A DNA stretch of 64,000 nt, taken from positions 25,220,464 through 25,284,463 of the forward strand of contig OX155951.1 in the NCBI GenBank assembly GCA_944548615.1. The letters run 5' to 3'. A program made the translations under genes and the position numbers. Position 1 is the stretch's first letter; each line of letters begins with the position of its first letter. Positions 43,980 through 55,514 of this stretch are shown here, piece after piece. Source of the DNA: Micropterix aruncella (Eukaryota; Arthropoda; Insecta; Lepidoptera; Micropterigidae). The notes below the pieces were generated by a model that saw only the letters and a program-made list of their open reading frames with translations, was not told where the DNA came from and did no database searches.

Positions 43980-44002
43980 TATATAGAAGCGATCGCTATA
44001 TA
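43980..44002 (-). promoter_or_regulatory. Possible TATA elements of the Col4a1 promoter
   Basis: Two TATATA hexamers (43980-43985 and 43997-44002) lie about 235-255 nt upstream of the ATG, separated by GAAGCGATCGC. Being palindromic they fit either strand; position favours the collagen gene. No initiator was assigned. Confidence 0.3.
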
Positions 44003-44106
44003 GAGTGGACCTCAAGGTTCGGGAGTTGCTCCGCGCCGAACCGATCCGGCCGTTACATATCGTCAGAGGAAGAATCTTCGGGCACTGTATACAGACAACT
44101 TGGGTT

Positions 44107-44770
44107 GTCGACTACAACAAGCGAGCCCGTCACCACAGGGAGTTTTAACGATTAGTCGTTCTATCTCCCTGGAGTGAGCGTAGAAGACTTTGGACAAAAA
44201 CAACCCGCCGTCTAGCTACGCCACGACCCGTAAGAGACCAACGCCTTACCGCGAGATAGCCAGTAATGATTACCTGCCGGGCCCGACACTCGCGCCCTTA
44301 CTTCCAATTGTGACCAGCTTTCTCCGGTCTCTCGATTGGCTTTGAGTTCGAGGTCGCTTGCGCGGTCCTCTCCCTTACGAAGCGGCGAAACGGCGAATAC
44401 CGAATCTATCGCGGACCATGGCGTCCTTTTCCCCCCTCTTACCCAGGATCGGATGGCCAATGTTCATTTCGAGAGCAGTCGCCGAAAGGTACGCAACCAC
44501 CCCCGCTCTATAGGAAACGATACAGCTTCCAGACTCCCCCGACTGTTAGTCAGAGTGCACAATCGATTGGCTTGCGCCGCACGGTGTGCCGACCGTCCAG
44601 GAGCGCCAGAGGTTTGATTCCCAGGGGAAACTGACCAGGGCCAGAGTCCTACCCAGATTCGCACCCAGTGCGTGGAGGCCGTCGGTTGGGTGTTGACCCG
44701 TGAGTGTGACCGACCCTGAACACATGGGTCTTCGTGGCCAACCCATCATGGGCCCATTAGCTCCCCGTAT
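44107..44770 (+). repeat. Repeat family B in the divergent promoter interval
   Basis: The best match to the copy at 1118-1775, including GAGGTCGCTTGCGCGGTCCT, CAGACTCCCCCGACTGTTAG and CATTAGCTCCCC. It lies between the two head-to-head collagen genes and therefore increases the spacing of their promoters. A weaker minus-strand relative may continue at 45061-45340. Confidence 0.7.
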
Positions 44771-44774
44771 ACAG

Positions 44775-45415
44775 ACAGTATGCTTCTTTAGTATGCTTCT
44801 CTTAGAACAAAATTAAAATCGAAGCGAGCGACGTAACGAGTCCTAAATGCACGGATATGGCCGCCATATGGTCGTTAATCCGCCGACGCAGATGTTCATA
44901 CGTTCGAGATATTTTCCAACCTCCACCCGCGCGTAACTCCAACCAAAGGCGTTCGCCGAGATTTATCCCTCCGCTCACTTCCCTCGCACCCTATCTTCGC
45001 ATCGCCCTGCCGCTCGAAATTGCGCTTACTGTTCTAGCTCGGAATCTTCGGGTCAAATGACCATGAGCGGTAACCTATCTGCTGGAAGGAGTAGTCCTTC
45101 TACAACTAGTTAGCAGAGAGCGAGGGTGCCCCACTGGCTTGCCAGTGCTCTCGCCGTTTGAGTTAGGACTCTGCTGTGCAGTGGCTTAACTAGATCTATA
45201 GATGTTTCTTTCCAAAGTATTTGGAACTCTTCTCAGGGTAACAAGACAACATTACCGTCATAGCATCCTGAGATGGCGAGTTCTCTCGCGGCACCGACAG
45301 AATCGGCATTGATCACTCCCTGTTATTCACTTCTTGTATTAAATTGGATTACCGCAAACAATCTTGTAATTTTTTTTTTCTAAATTACAGAATGTATAAA
45401 GATTTTATTACCAAA
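44775..45415. other. No gene recognised; possible degraded family B sequence
   Basis: 44820-45060 is GC-richer but without a convincing frame. 45160-45310 faintly follows the family B minus-strand order (GTGGCTTAACTAGA, CCTGAGATGGCGAGTTCTCT). Confidence 0.35.
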
Positions 45416-45419
45416 TATT

Positions 45420-45641
45420 AGACAAGTTGATTCAAACTTGATATCAGGAAAAGATAGACTGGAGCTTGTAGATAGAATTATTTTTTTCAGGATAATCATA
45501 GACAATAAATTGCCATGGGGTCCGCATATATCAAAATTAGCTGGTAGACTTAGCTTTGCAGCGTTTGCTGTTAAGAAAATAAGGCGTTTGCTGGTAGGGC
45601 TATTGGATCAATATACGGAAGATTCTAGGGACACACTGTGA
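45420..45641 (+). pseudogene. LINE RT fragment
   Basis: The frame 45438-45641 reads SGKDRLELVDRIIFFRIIID, then NKLPWGPHISKLAGRLSFAA and FAVKKIRRL. This corresponds to the FLG(I/V).(I/L)D.(K/N)L.W..HI..L...LS.A.Y..RK(I/L)R block after the RT core of non-LTR elements. FLG is changed to FFR. No other part of the element is recognisable. Confidence 0.65.
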
Positions 45642-46015
45642 GAATTAAAAAAAAAGTTAACGTACAATTATTTCTCAATTTATTATTCCAAATATAATGT
45701 ATGTTTGCAAAAACTCGCCAATAAGTGATTTGCTGCCCTCCGTCTGTTTATATTGTTTCATTGGATTGGATGTCGCGTGTGGTACTGGATACTCCCTGGT
45801 ACTGGATACCAGTGGTATCTAGTACTAATATTACTGGTTGAGTCTGATATTACCATCCCGTGACTGTTACTCCGCAACTACAAATGTTAAAAATATTTTT
45901 TTTATAACGTAAAATTATTCCAAATCAGTTTTAATGAATAATTAACCAATATTAAATACAAAAGTTTATAAAATAAATGAATTTTAAAAGGTGACCCTCT
46001 TATGTTTACCGTTAT

Positions 46016-46752
46016 TATTTAGTAACCAAGGACTACTGCTAGCCAATTTTTGACGGAATGAAAAGACGAAGTCCGCCGAACATATCTCTTTTGATCCAAC
46101 CAGGTTTCCGCAATGGTCGCTTCATTAGGAATTGTGGTTATCGCTATTTAGTCGCTGAAAGCCATCGAATTGCAAAAGTATTGCAAATTAATGATAGGGC
46201 TGCTGTCGTGTCATGATGGTGGCCTGATTTGCCTAAAACCTGGCAAAGATATTTGGAGTAAGTACCTACTAATATCCCTGACAATTTTATTTTTTTGTAT
46301 AATATAAAATACGCTAAAATATATATTTATTTTAAAACAGATATAAAAGACTTCATGGCACTTTACACGAAGATGGTCCTTAATGTTAGTCACGAATTCT
46401 CCTAGTAGCTATTCCGAAAAAAAATCTGGTGAAACTGGTTTTTTAATCAAAATGGATACTTTGAATTCAAATTTACAAAAGAGATCGGCAGAACCCAAAA
46501 CAAGTGTGGACCTGAAAAAATAACCATGTACAAAGATGACCACGTCGAAGTAAGTATGTTGTCATAAATTGACAGCTATCACTTATAGGTGTATTGCCAA
46601 TAACAATAGAAAATTTAAAAAAAATGCATTTTAAAAACACATAATTTCAGTGCAACTTCTCCGAAACACTGAAACAAGCTAATAAAGAAAGAAAGCAAAA
46701 ATCTAATATTCACGAAAATATATCTCAAGATTTATTTTCTTATTCATCTTAA
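46016..46752 (+). other. Possible broken intron-containing coding relic
   Basis: Stretches of open frame are bounded by good splice-like sites: a GTAAGTACC donor at 46258, a TTTTAAAACAG acceptor near 46340, a GTAAGTATG donor at 46552 and an AATTTCAG acceptor near 46649. Examples of reading: NGRFIRNCGYRYLVAESHR, WFFNQNGYFEFKFTKEIGRT and, after splicing, DHVE joined to CNFSETLKQANKERKQKS, ending in a stop at about 46750. Internal stops exist upstream. No family was recognised; it may be a decayed DNA-transposon gene or chance. Confidence 0.3.
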
Positions 46753-47069
46753 TTCAGAACCTATCTCGCCAATCCTCTTTCAAGCGTTTAATAAAAATGA
46801 AAGAAATTTTACTTTAACTTTTATTCAAAATTAAATTATTTTGTTTTAACTATCAAAAAAAAAATCATTCTAAAATTATGACTAAATGTCCAAATCTTGA
46901 CTAAATGTCTAAATTCCCTTATTAATTCTTCGGGTAGATATTTATTGGTCTATTACAATATTTTATTGCATGTTATCGACCAAGTGACCTTAATATCAAG
47001 CTTTTTGTCTAAGTATTCATCATAAATTATTTCGTTATAGTGAGGTGATAGAACCTTTGTGTTTTTAAA

Positions 47070-47290
47070 TGACTGCCTAATAAAAGGAGTGTAATGTCTT
47101 CAGGGTTCATCTATGTATGTTTTAGTTCTCGAACCGATTTAGAAGTATGTAGTATTGTTAGAACCGTTACGTCATCCCGAGTGTCATATGGTAACTGTTC
47201 AAATATCAAGTAAATAGCTGTCTAAATTTTCAAATCTCCAAATTTCAATAAATTAACAAAATTATATCGTGTCAAATGAAAGATCAAATG
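47070..47290 (+). repeat. Repeat family C copy near the viking exon
   Basis: Carries CAGGGTTCATCTATGTATGT, ACCGATTTAGAAGTATGTAG, CATCCCGAGTGTCATATGG and AATTTCAATAAATTAAC. It lies in the divergent interval upstream of 47801. Confidence 0.6.
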
Positions 47291-47599
47291 ATGTATCTAT
47301 ATAAATAAATACATAAACCACAAATATTTCATTGATAAACCGTAATAAAAATAATTATAAATAGAGTAGTTCACTTTTTGTAGCGGCAGTTTTCTTTTAA
47401 GATTGTTTTATTTATTTTTTCTGCAATTTACATGTGTTTTTCTATAATTATTTGCTGCAAATAAAATTTAAAACATAATGATTAAAGTCACTCTTTCTTG
47501 ATGTTCTTCAGTTTTCGTCGCAAATATACGGGAAGTATATTTCGAGTCGTATCGGGCCGTTTATTTGTAATTTTGAAAGAATAATAATGATTATATTAA

Positions 47600-47800
47600 T
47601 GGTTGATGGCATTTGTAGCATCACTAGCGGCATCGGGAGATCCGCCCGCCCCCACCGGACGCCACCCTCGCCAGCGGCTGTTCTCCAGTAACGCTCCGTC
47701 GTCGCGGACGGCAGCACGCAATCTGTCAAGTGTATGGTCGTCGCATCGCACGCACGTGCCGCGCCGCTCTGCGATCGCAAACCCGCCACCGCGCCGCGCG
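47600..47800 (+). promoter_or_regulatory. GC-rich 5-prime untranslated/promoter region of the viking-like gene
   Basis: Composition changes sharply to GC-rich about 200 bp before the ATG, mirroring the GC-rich stretch upstream of the Col4a1 ATG (43750-43930). No core promoter element was recognised. Confidence 0.4.
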
Positions 47801-47902
47801 ATGGTCGCGAGGCTGAGGGCGGCCCCGGGCCCTGCCGCCGCCCGGGCGCTGCTGCTGCTGCTCGCAGCGCTCTATCATCAGAACCACCTCGCCGAAGCAT
47901 CG
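47801..47902 (+). CDS. vkg: Signal-peptide exon, probable collagen alpha-2(IV)/viking exon 1
   Basis: An ATG opens a 34-codon exon, MVARLRAAPGPAAARALLLL then LAALYHQNHLAEAS, ending exactly in phase 0 at a consensus GTAAGT donor (47903). Basic N-region, a leucine/alanine core and a small-residue end make a clear secretory signal. The identity rests on position: in insects the alpha-1 and alpha-2 type IV collagen genes are divergently transcribed, and Col4a1 starts 4 kb away on the other strand. No downstream collagen exon was recognised up to 64000, so the next exon is either beyond the window or too short to see. Alternatives: another secreted protein, or an unused open frame. Confidence 0.6.
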
Positions 47903-48169
47903 GTAAGTCTTCATACTCTTCGGGTGTCATGTTAGATATCGAACACAGGCCACTACTGCTGCGATTCTCACCTTTCTGGCCTAGCAGGCCGTACTTGGAC
48001 CTTCATCTTCTTTATATCTCCTGGGGGCGGCTGATGATGATATAGCAACCGCCCGATAGCTCCAGCGTTTGTAGACATGTAGACATAGACCGTCGCAGGT
48101 GTCCAGGAGTAGGACGCTCACGGTGGTGTCTAACCTTCTCGATCCGCGACCGGTTGCTCACTCACCTCA

Positions 48170-49200
48170 GAGGCGGATCAACCTGAAATCATCGCAGTTT
48201 AGCGCTGTAATAAGTTCGTCAGGATACGAGTTTCCTAATAGAAATAGCATTAAATTGACTTGACACTTACACAAAACCTGTAGAGCAATTTTACCTTCCT
48301 CTCCACATTTTCAGCAAATAGGATCGATCCTCTTTCCGATGGTTGTGAGGTGTTAGTTGAGTGCAATACGTCCTATCATTAGTCCTGACACTGTTCTTAT
48401 TTGGGATGTTGCTGGTGAGAGCAATCCTTCAAATATATTTATGAAGGGCGGCTTTGTGAGGGCTTCGGATTGCCTTCAGTGGATTTCCTGTTCTCTTTCT
48501 AACTATTTTTTGGTGGGTAGTTTTAGGAGACAGTCTGATATGAATATGACCAGTTCTGGATATGAATATGACCTTTATCTGCTTCCTCAATTACTTCCTT
48601 GTATTCCTGCTTCCTCAATTACTTACTATGTCCTGGTGGATTACCATGCTCAACGAAGACAGTTGAATGAGTATTCTGAGAGTCCCCCAGACTAGTTTGT
48701 ATGTGACTCTCCTCACGTTTCGTGCTTTCAGAGCTGCTTGGTTTTCTGTGTTTATGTATATAGTCTGGTTGACGTATATCCTTGCAGGTTTCTATGCACG
48801 AGAAAAATAATGACATTTACTTCGGATTGAAACACTGTTGCATGTTTTTCTAGAACCTTTGCTATTTTTGGCTCTTGGTCATTTATATTCCACCTCCCGT
48901 TCCCTCGTCCGTTTTGGACCCATATGTGTACCAGGTTATCGTGTTGAGGATACGATCCGGATATGGTTCACGTCTTTTTTGACGATGACCGTGCTGAAGA
49001 GATGTCATAATTTATATTCAGGCAGCAGATTGCATCCGATTTGCAGCCCTGATATGACTAGGAAGAATAGCGAGCGACGCCGCTTTTGGAACGTCGATTC
49101 GTCGAACAATAATTCCACCATGCCGTTCCATGTCCAGTCTAGAATCAAGGATCCTGCATTTCAGTCAGCATCCTGCTTCTAGTCGGCATTGAGAAGCCAA
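48170..49200 (-). pseudogene. Degenerate LINE C-terminal region (RNase H/zinc-knuckle type)
   Basis: Near 48200-48330 the minus strand reads RIDPICXKCGEEGKIALQVL then CKCQVNLMLFLLGNSYPDEL. This is the C..C....E........C arrangement that ends I/R1-type polyproteins, with a stop replacing one residue. Around 48350-48700 broken frames such as VFVEHGNPPGHSK hint at the RNase H region. Plus-strand frames over the same stretch have no motif. Heavily decayed. Confidence 0.35.
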
Positions 49201-49204
49201 TCGT

Positions 49205-51600
49205 CACCTCCCAAGATGGGTTTTAGTTAACCATCATACGTACAACACGGAGAGCTCCTCCGCCGCAGGCCATTGGTTCCCAGAAAATTGCCGGGTTATT
49301 CGCCACCTTAAGTTCGGCGTTAAGTATCTCGAGCCTATTTTGTTACCATAGTAGGATAACCTGGCCTGTCCAGGATAAATCTGTATAACAAGAGCTCGCT
49401 GCATGTGCCCTTACCTCGAGATGTATGTAGTTGGAGTTTTCAAGTTAAAAACTAAAAAGATGTGCCTTCTCCACTGCAGAGGTTAAATGTCATAACAGCT
49501 ACCTCGACTTTAAATTAAACAGAAATTCGCGGTCTTTCCAAATCATTCTACGAGTATCCATTCTAATCATTCTAAACAGCAGTAGAATTTTGTCTCTTTG
49601 ACCTGATATTTTGCCATGGATATTTCAAAAACTGCTATTTTATATATTGCAAAAACTGCTCCTCTTTCCTCATTCGTCAGTATTGAATTTTGATTTTTTA
49701 ATTTTATCAGTCCATCAAAGCTCACCAGTCCATCAAATTTTATCCTTTGATTTACCCAGTATTCAAAAGAGGATTTTATCGCGGTTTATTCATCTAAGCC
49801 ATAATTATAAGAACTGGGAAAACAACATCTAATTCAGAGCCGCGTCCTATATTTTAGCTGGATCTGAAACTGTCAATTAGCAGTACAAGACAGCTAACAG
49901 GTACACCCATGTAGCAAGGGAGCGATGGGACGAGACGCCATATCCTAAAACATCTAAGAAGCTTCACCCTGCCAGAACTCTGTGCCATAAGGCTACCACG
50001 ATGAATGTGAAAAAAAAGGGAATATCTCCGAAATTTCTGAATAGCATATAACAAATTTAGACCCAAAATGTATTTACGCACTCTTTTTTCAGTTTCTTTC
50101 ACTATTGTTAAGTTTTATTTCACCAAATGAGGTAAGAGTACCTACCTGCAGTATACTCTTTGACTATATATCTACCCTTTTTGCGCCGGGCGGATCATCC
50201 CGTTACGCCAGCCGGTTTGGCTGCTGCTCCTGGATAACGGCAGCCTTCGTAAATCACGTAGCACTTGCTAGTAAACTTGTAAAGAGAGCGGAAAGGGACC
50301 TATCTACAAACTATATACAAACTATCTAACTAAAATCTATATACAAACTGGCAAAAAGATCTACAGATCTAAAGACAAATAAATCTACTACTAAAAATAT
50401 TGATTGGTTTATAGATTTTAAGTATTTTCAAAATAATAGAAGGCATTTTAAATTATTAATGTTCAATATTTTATTAATGCATTTCGTTCATTATTGTTCA
50501 TTACAGAACATTTATTGTTCTACAATTGGAAAGGTCATTTTTATGTTAAGAACTATATTAGTTTATTTAAATTTTTAAGCGCTCAGTTGTAGTAATGATG
50601 AACGAAATATAATAGTATTATTCTGATAGAAAGCATTTGTAGCTATGTTTATGTTTGTTGTGATTGTAGTTAAAGTTTTGTGTCACAAATTAGAAAGCAT
50701 TAACAGCCTATTTTTGTGTTTTATCTGGAAAAAAGACAGGTTATTAAGGATATGTTCCACCCTAAACACCACATCGCATAATTAAAATACAATGTATTAA
50801 TACAAATGCTTTAACTATAAATGTTATATTTATTGTTTCATAAAGATCTATATGTTTATCTAACTGTGATTTTTAAACGACATATCACAGAGTCAGTTTA
50901 TAACTCAATAAATTGTGACGAGGTGAAAGATACTATAACGAGGTGAAAGATCTTTCAAAATGCAATAGCTCTTTAGTATTTTTTTTGTTGTAAAATTATT
51001 TTGTAAGCGAAAAATAAGATTCCGCAAAAAATAACCAGGTATTATTTCCACAATTTTAGTAAATAACTATTAAACTTTGATAGCTTTTCAATTTGTTTAG
51101 AATTTTCTTCAACTCTTTGACTTAGGGATATTAATGAAAGATTTTTAATTTTAGATCTCTTTAGCGATTATTTTAGCCTATTTGAGCACTTTTACCGAAT
51201 TTCGTCCAAGAATTTCTGGTTACATATTTCTCAACCATACTTCGAATGACTGTTTGTTTACATCGTACCTTGGGCACAGTTCTTTAGCTACCTATCCATA
51301 TATAATTTATAACAGAAACATTTGAAAGAATAGTGATATTAACATGACGTGAAATACCTTTGCCTGCCAATTTTGTTCTAAAGAATACGTAATCTATGAC
51401 TATTTTCTGAATATGGACGATTAATATACATACATGCATGGCCACCTCATAAAAAACAAATATCTATCATGAATGACACGGTATCTGAAAATAATAAAAA
51501 TAAAACTAAAATGCAACACTGACCCAAAATCTGCAACGATGTTATTTTCATAAAACGTCGTTGCAATTCCACTGCAAAATTATGAATAGGTTTAAAAAAA
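49205..51600. other. AT-rich DNA, presumed intronic, no feature recognised
   Basis: Open frames at 49611-49832, 49854-50102 (-) and 50105-50329 show no motif. No collagen-like (Gly-X-Y) codon pattern is present on the plus strand. Confidence 0.35.
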
Positions 51601-51604
51601 CGAA

Positions 51605-53235
51605 TTGACCGCGTGAACTTTGTCAGTCCCTCCGACTCCGGTCTACCCTGGACAAAAGCGATTGCAACATAGCCGAAACGTCAGGTTTTACAAATTCCAC
51701 GCGGTAAATTCATTTTTAAACCTATTCTTAATGACAAACAACCGCGATATTCTTCGATTGCAAAATTGTTATGCAAAAAAAGCAATTTCGACGCTACCCG
51801 ATCGTTGATGTTATAATAACGATATTCACGAGCGAAGTACCTTTTGTAGATATCTAAAGATGGTTGCAAAAGCGTTGACAATGGATTCATAATCTAATGC
51901 TTCAACTTTTCCTTTGAGAGTGTTTTCCTACGTTCCTACTTCCTGTTTTAGCGAATTAATAAAAATAGAAGGTCCATAGAACGGCACGAGTGACTAATTA
52001 GCCAATTTCCCCACGTGGAATACAAAGACTCTCTTGGGTGAAATATCAACATACTTAGTGGACGAAAATACAAATTGCCGCCCTGATTAGAACACGGGTA
52101 TTCAAAATGAGACACATAATCTAATCCGCTCCGCCTCTGGTTCTATTTTTACTATATTCAGAGCGTAGTATTGGAAAGCTCGACTTGATCGTTTTGACGT
52201 AAACTACAGTACCTTTTTAAAATTATTTTTTATCTATTTATTTTTTAGTCACTTATTACTAATCAATATTACAGAAATACCAATGTATTTAAAATGAAAA
52301 AGTATAGAGATATCAACTAGTAATTGTACGAATATGATGTCGCGTTAAAATACTCTCTATTATATAAGAATAAATAATTAACTGCCTTTAATATAAAAAG
52401 ATAAGGTGGTTAATATTGGGTCCTTTACCTATGCAATTGCTGTTTTTCCACACTGGCCACTTTGAACTTGGATAACTTGGGTTCGAGTTGGAATTTTAAA
52501 TTTAAATAAATGTTAATTCAAGGCCGTGTTATTCTTTTTTTAATCAGCTGAACATTTGTCTTTCTGTCTTTTGTTTTTGCTCAAATATTTTCGTTTGTAA
52601 ACCATGTTAAAGTTGAAAATTTTCAATATTTTCAAAGGTGAGATCCTGTGCCGGTGTTTTCTATTACAGCTTCTTGCAGTCTGGCTATAAAGTTACCGTA
52701 AATGTGCACTGTTTAGAACTACAAATAATGATGGAGAAGCTAGTGATTAAATAACCGAGCCTGGTCAATCGCTCATCGCCACTGCATCTGCATGACAACG
52801 AATAACCACAGAGTTCACTGCAAACAGTCGCGAAGTTGCAGGAGTTGCGGCTGGAGACTCTTGGTGACTCACCGTACTTGCAAGACCTCGCTCATAGAGT
52901 TTAATTTTTTTTCAGAATTTAGAAAACTTTTTACAAGGGAAAAAAAATCTACTTTGAAGAGTCGGTGAAAAACGTCTTCAAAGCATCCATTGTTTCCTGT
53001 CCACGAGAGTTTTACAGCAGAGGAATTAAGTACCTCCCATTAAAATGATAAATCTGCATAGATTATAGGGGTCAATATTTCTAAGAATTAATAATATTTA
53101 GATTATAGGGGTCTATATTTATATTTTTCACACAAAGTTTTTGGCCTTAAATTTTCTTTTAGAATAGCATAGGTAAGGACTCAATATATCGAAATCTGGG
53201 CCATCGAGTTAATGTCCTTTAAGCGCCGTAAAGCA
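51605..53235. other. No gene recognised
   Basis: 51660-51690 contains AACATAGCCGAAACGTCAGG, a phrase of a type seen near the ends of some retroelements, but nothing else supports a class. The remainder is AT-rich. Confidence 0.3.
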
Positions 53236-53241
53236 CACAGC

Positions 53242-53284
53242 AGTATGTTCTACCTCACAAGGTTACTGTGAGGTAGAACATACT
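53242..53284. repeat. Perfect 18 bp hairpin with a 7 nt loop
   Basis: AGTATGTTCTACCTCACA at 53242-53259 is followed by AGGTTAC and its exact complement at 53267-53284. The right arm contains GAGGTAG, the let-7 family seed, but perfect pairing and the rest of the sequence do not match a known let-7. Confidence 0.85.
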
Positions 53285-53502
53285 CGCGAGATATGGCGCG
53301 ATCGAGCACGAAGATAATTATAAGGTACGGAAAGATCTACCGTAGCTAGTAAGCTAGGGTTATCAATTTTATCAGAAATAGAATCAGATTAAAAACATAG
53401 CGCATGGTCAGCATTTCTCTTCCGAGACAAAGAGAATTATAGCCAACCATGCCTGTGATAAATACAGTTGGATACAAAAATGGATATTATTCGTACTGCT
53501 CG

Positions 53503-54180
53503 AGGGAGCTAATGGGCCTTGTTGCAGTTAGGCCACTAAGACCCATGTGTTAAGGGTCGGCTAAACGCACGGGTTAACACCCATCCGTCAGCCTCCACGT
53601 AGAAGTGAGAGCCCGGGTAGGACTGCGGACCAGTTCCCTTAGAAGTCAACCTTTGGGCGTTCCTGGACGCCTTGCGCACCGTGCGGCGTCAGCCAATCAA
53701 TTGTGCATTTCGACTGATAGCCGGGGGAGTCTGGAAACAGTACTGTTTTCTATAGAGCGGGGGTAGTTGTTAACCTTACGACAACTACTCTTAAAACGAC
53801 CAACCGGCTATCCGATACCGGGTGAACAGCCGGGAAAAGGACGCCGTGGTCCACGATAGATTCGGTAGACACCGTGTCACCGCCACGTATGGGAGAGAAC
53901 CGCGCAAGCGTCCTCGAATCTGTAACCATCCGGGAGACCGGAGTAATCTGGTTGCAACTGGAAGTAAGGGTGTGAGTGTTGACCCGCTTGATGATTAACC
54001 TGGTTATCTCGCGGTAAGGCGTTGGCTTCTTACGGGCGAGTGGCGTAACTAGACAGTGAACTGTTTTCGTCCCAAGTCTTCTCCGCCCACCTAACGGGAG
54101 ACAGAACAATCTAATATCGTTAAAACTTCTTGAGATGATGGTTCGGCCGTTGTAGTTGATAGCTCCAGTTGCTTGACGTA
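53503..54180 (-). repeat. Repeat family B, near full-length copy
   Basis: Complement of the 1118-1775 copy from the CATTAGCTCCCTCG end (53503) through CAATTGATTGGCTGACGCC and GCGCAAGCGTCCTCGAATCT to the TTGTAGTTGATAGC start. The minus-strand frame 53750-54199 is open but not conserved in the other copies. Confidence 0.65.
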
Positions 54181-54239
54181 CAAACATCTCAAAAAACACT
54201 TCGGTACCTTTCCAGCATATTTGTTGTGTGTGTTTTCAA

Positions 54240-54542
54240 CCATATTTCCAGCATAAGGGCATCAGATGGATTCTAAATAGCTGCATCCGTTTCCATGCGA
54301 CTTCTAACAATTGACTTGTACAACGTTCGCATTATCAGAATATTATTGAAGTGTTTTGATTGCCGTATCACAAACCCTAGACGCTTGAAAGAAAGGACAG
54401 TTGCTTTGTTATGAACATTTGTATGAACATTTGTTAATGTTGAAGTGAAGGTTCCGTGCTTGGCTCCATGCATAAAATGCATCAATATCACGCTGGAAGA
54501 GCTCGCAAGCCTAAACAGTTCCAGTTGATAATTTGAAATCAT
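54240..54542 (-). pseudogene. LINE RT C-terminal fragment
   Basis: The minus strand reads SFKRLGFVIRQSKHFNNILI, then MRTLYKSIVRSRMETDAAI and a stop replacing the expected Trp. This follows the LGFV.R.S..F......L..LY.S.VRS.LE...(I/V)W.P block of Jockey-like elements. Upstream frames are shifted. It lies immediately next to a family B repeat. Confidence 0.65.
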
Positions 54543-54544
54543 CA

Positions 54545-55510
54545 GCTAACATGGTGAAGATAAAACTTGGTGAAGATGGAATAAATAGTTTTGAAATAAT
54601 AGTAAAATATTAGGGACGGCATGCTTGTAGGAGATGCCGGGTGATTTCGTTTCCAATAATGCCAAATTCTACTGTATATCTGATCGTCCCTTCACATCAG
54701 ACGAATGTTTGAAATAACGGCGCCGAAATAATCATGGCCGAAATATTGATGTCGCAATATTCGCCCCAAAATTGGAACAAGTAAACAGTCGATCGGAATC
54801 GAAAAGAAAACTGCGCCTGATGTGTGAATATTCACGAATTCCTAGAATATAAATTGTAGCCGGTAGGTATTGGTTGCACTCTGGCTTCCCGTTGAACCAT
54901 TGGTCATGACGCGTGTGGGCGAATCTCTGTACCGATTAAAATGGAACACTGGAAACCGGGCTTTATCAACTCTGTTCCAATTAAGCAACCGAAATATTAT
55001 CAGGAATAACTGCAAAAAATAACCTTTTTATCATCCGCTGTACGTACCGTCGTCGCAACCGCCACTTTTGGGCAATTTCGTAAAATTATAATGTCGATTT
55101 GCCCAAACATTAGAAGTAATATTTACGTGACCCCCGATAAGATAATCTAAGGAGTTCAAGAATTTACACGTTAACCCAAATAGGTCCACACTTAAAACAA
55201 ACTCTTATCGTCAAATTATCACAATAGAAAAATAAGGTTTTACGTATTTGGCCAATTGTAGATGTTCTTCGAGAGGACCTAAATACAAGATTGTATCAGG
55301 TGCACATATAAGTGAAGGATGTATCCCGTTTCACAAACGAATCGAGCCGTAAACATTAGTTCGTAATTCAAAAGTATCATGCTTTTGGGCCGTCCGGTGA
55401 ATGAAGGCGACTCGTCATCTCCTACGATCGTATGTGCTCCTAGTATGATCTCTTCAAAAACCTCTTTTAAACCTCCACCTTACTTGAGTTTACTCTTTTA
55501 TAAGTAACAT
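54545..55510. other. No gene recognised
   Basis: No conserved frame or repeat match within the window. Confidence 0.35.
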
Positions 55511-55514
55511 TAAG

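Noticed and set aside
47508..47930. Minus-strand open frame opposite the viking-like exon
   Set aside because: Antisense to a clean signal-peptide exon with a GTAAGT donor; the frame itself is low-complexity Arg/Ala/Gly.
48357..49182. Plus-strand genes in the presumed viking intron
   Set aside because: No motif on the plus strand; the minus strand has weak LINE C-terminal features that explain the region better.
51660..51690. Penelope-like element end (GCCGAAACGTCAGG phrase) or a hammerhead ribozyme core
   Set aside because: The GAAAC part is present but no CTGATGA core precedes it and no RT/GIY-YIG coding is nearby, so neither call can be supported.
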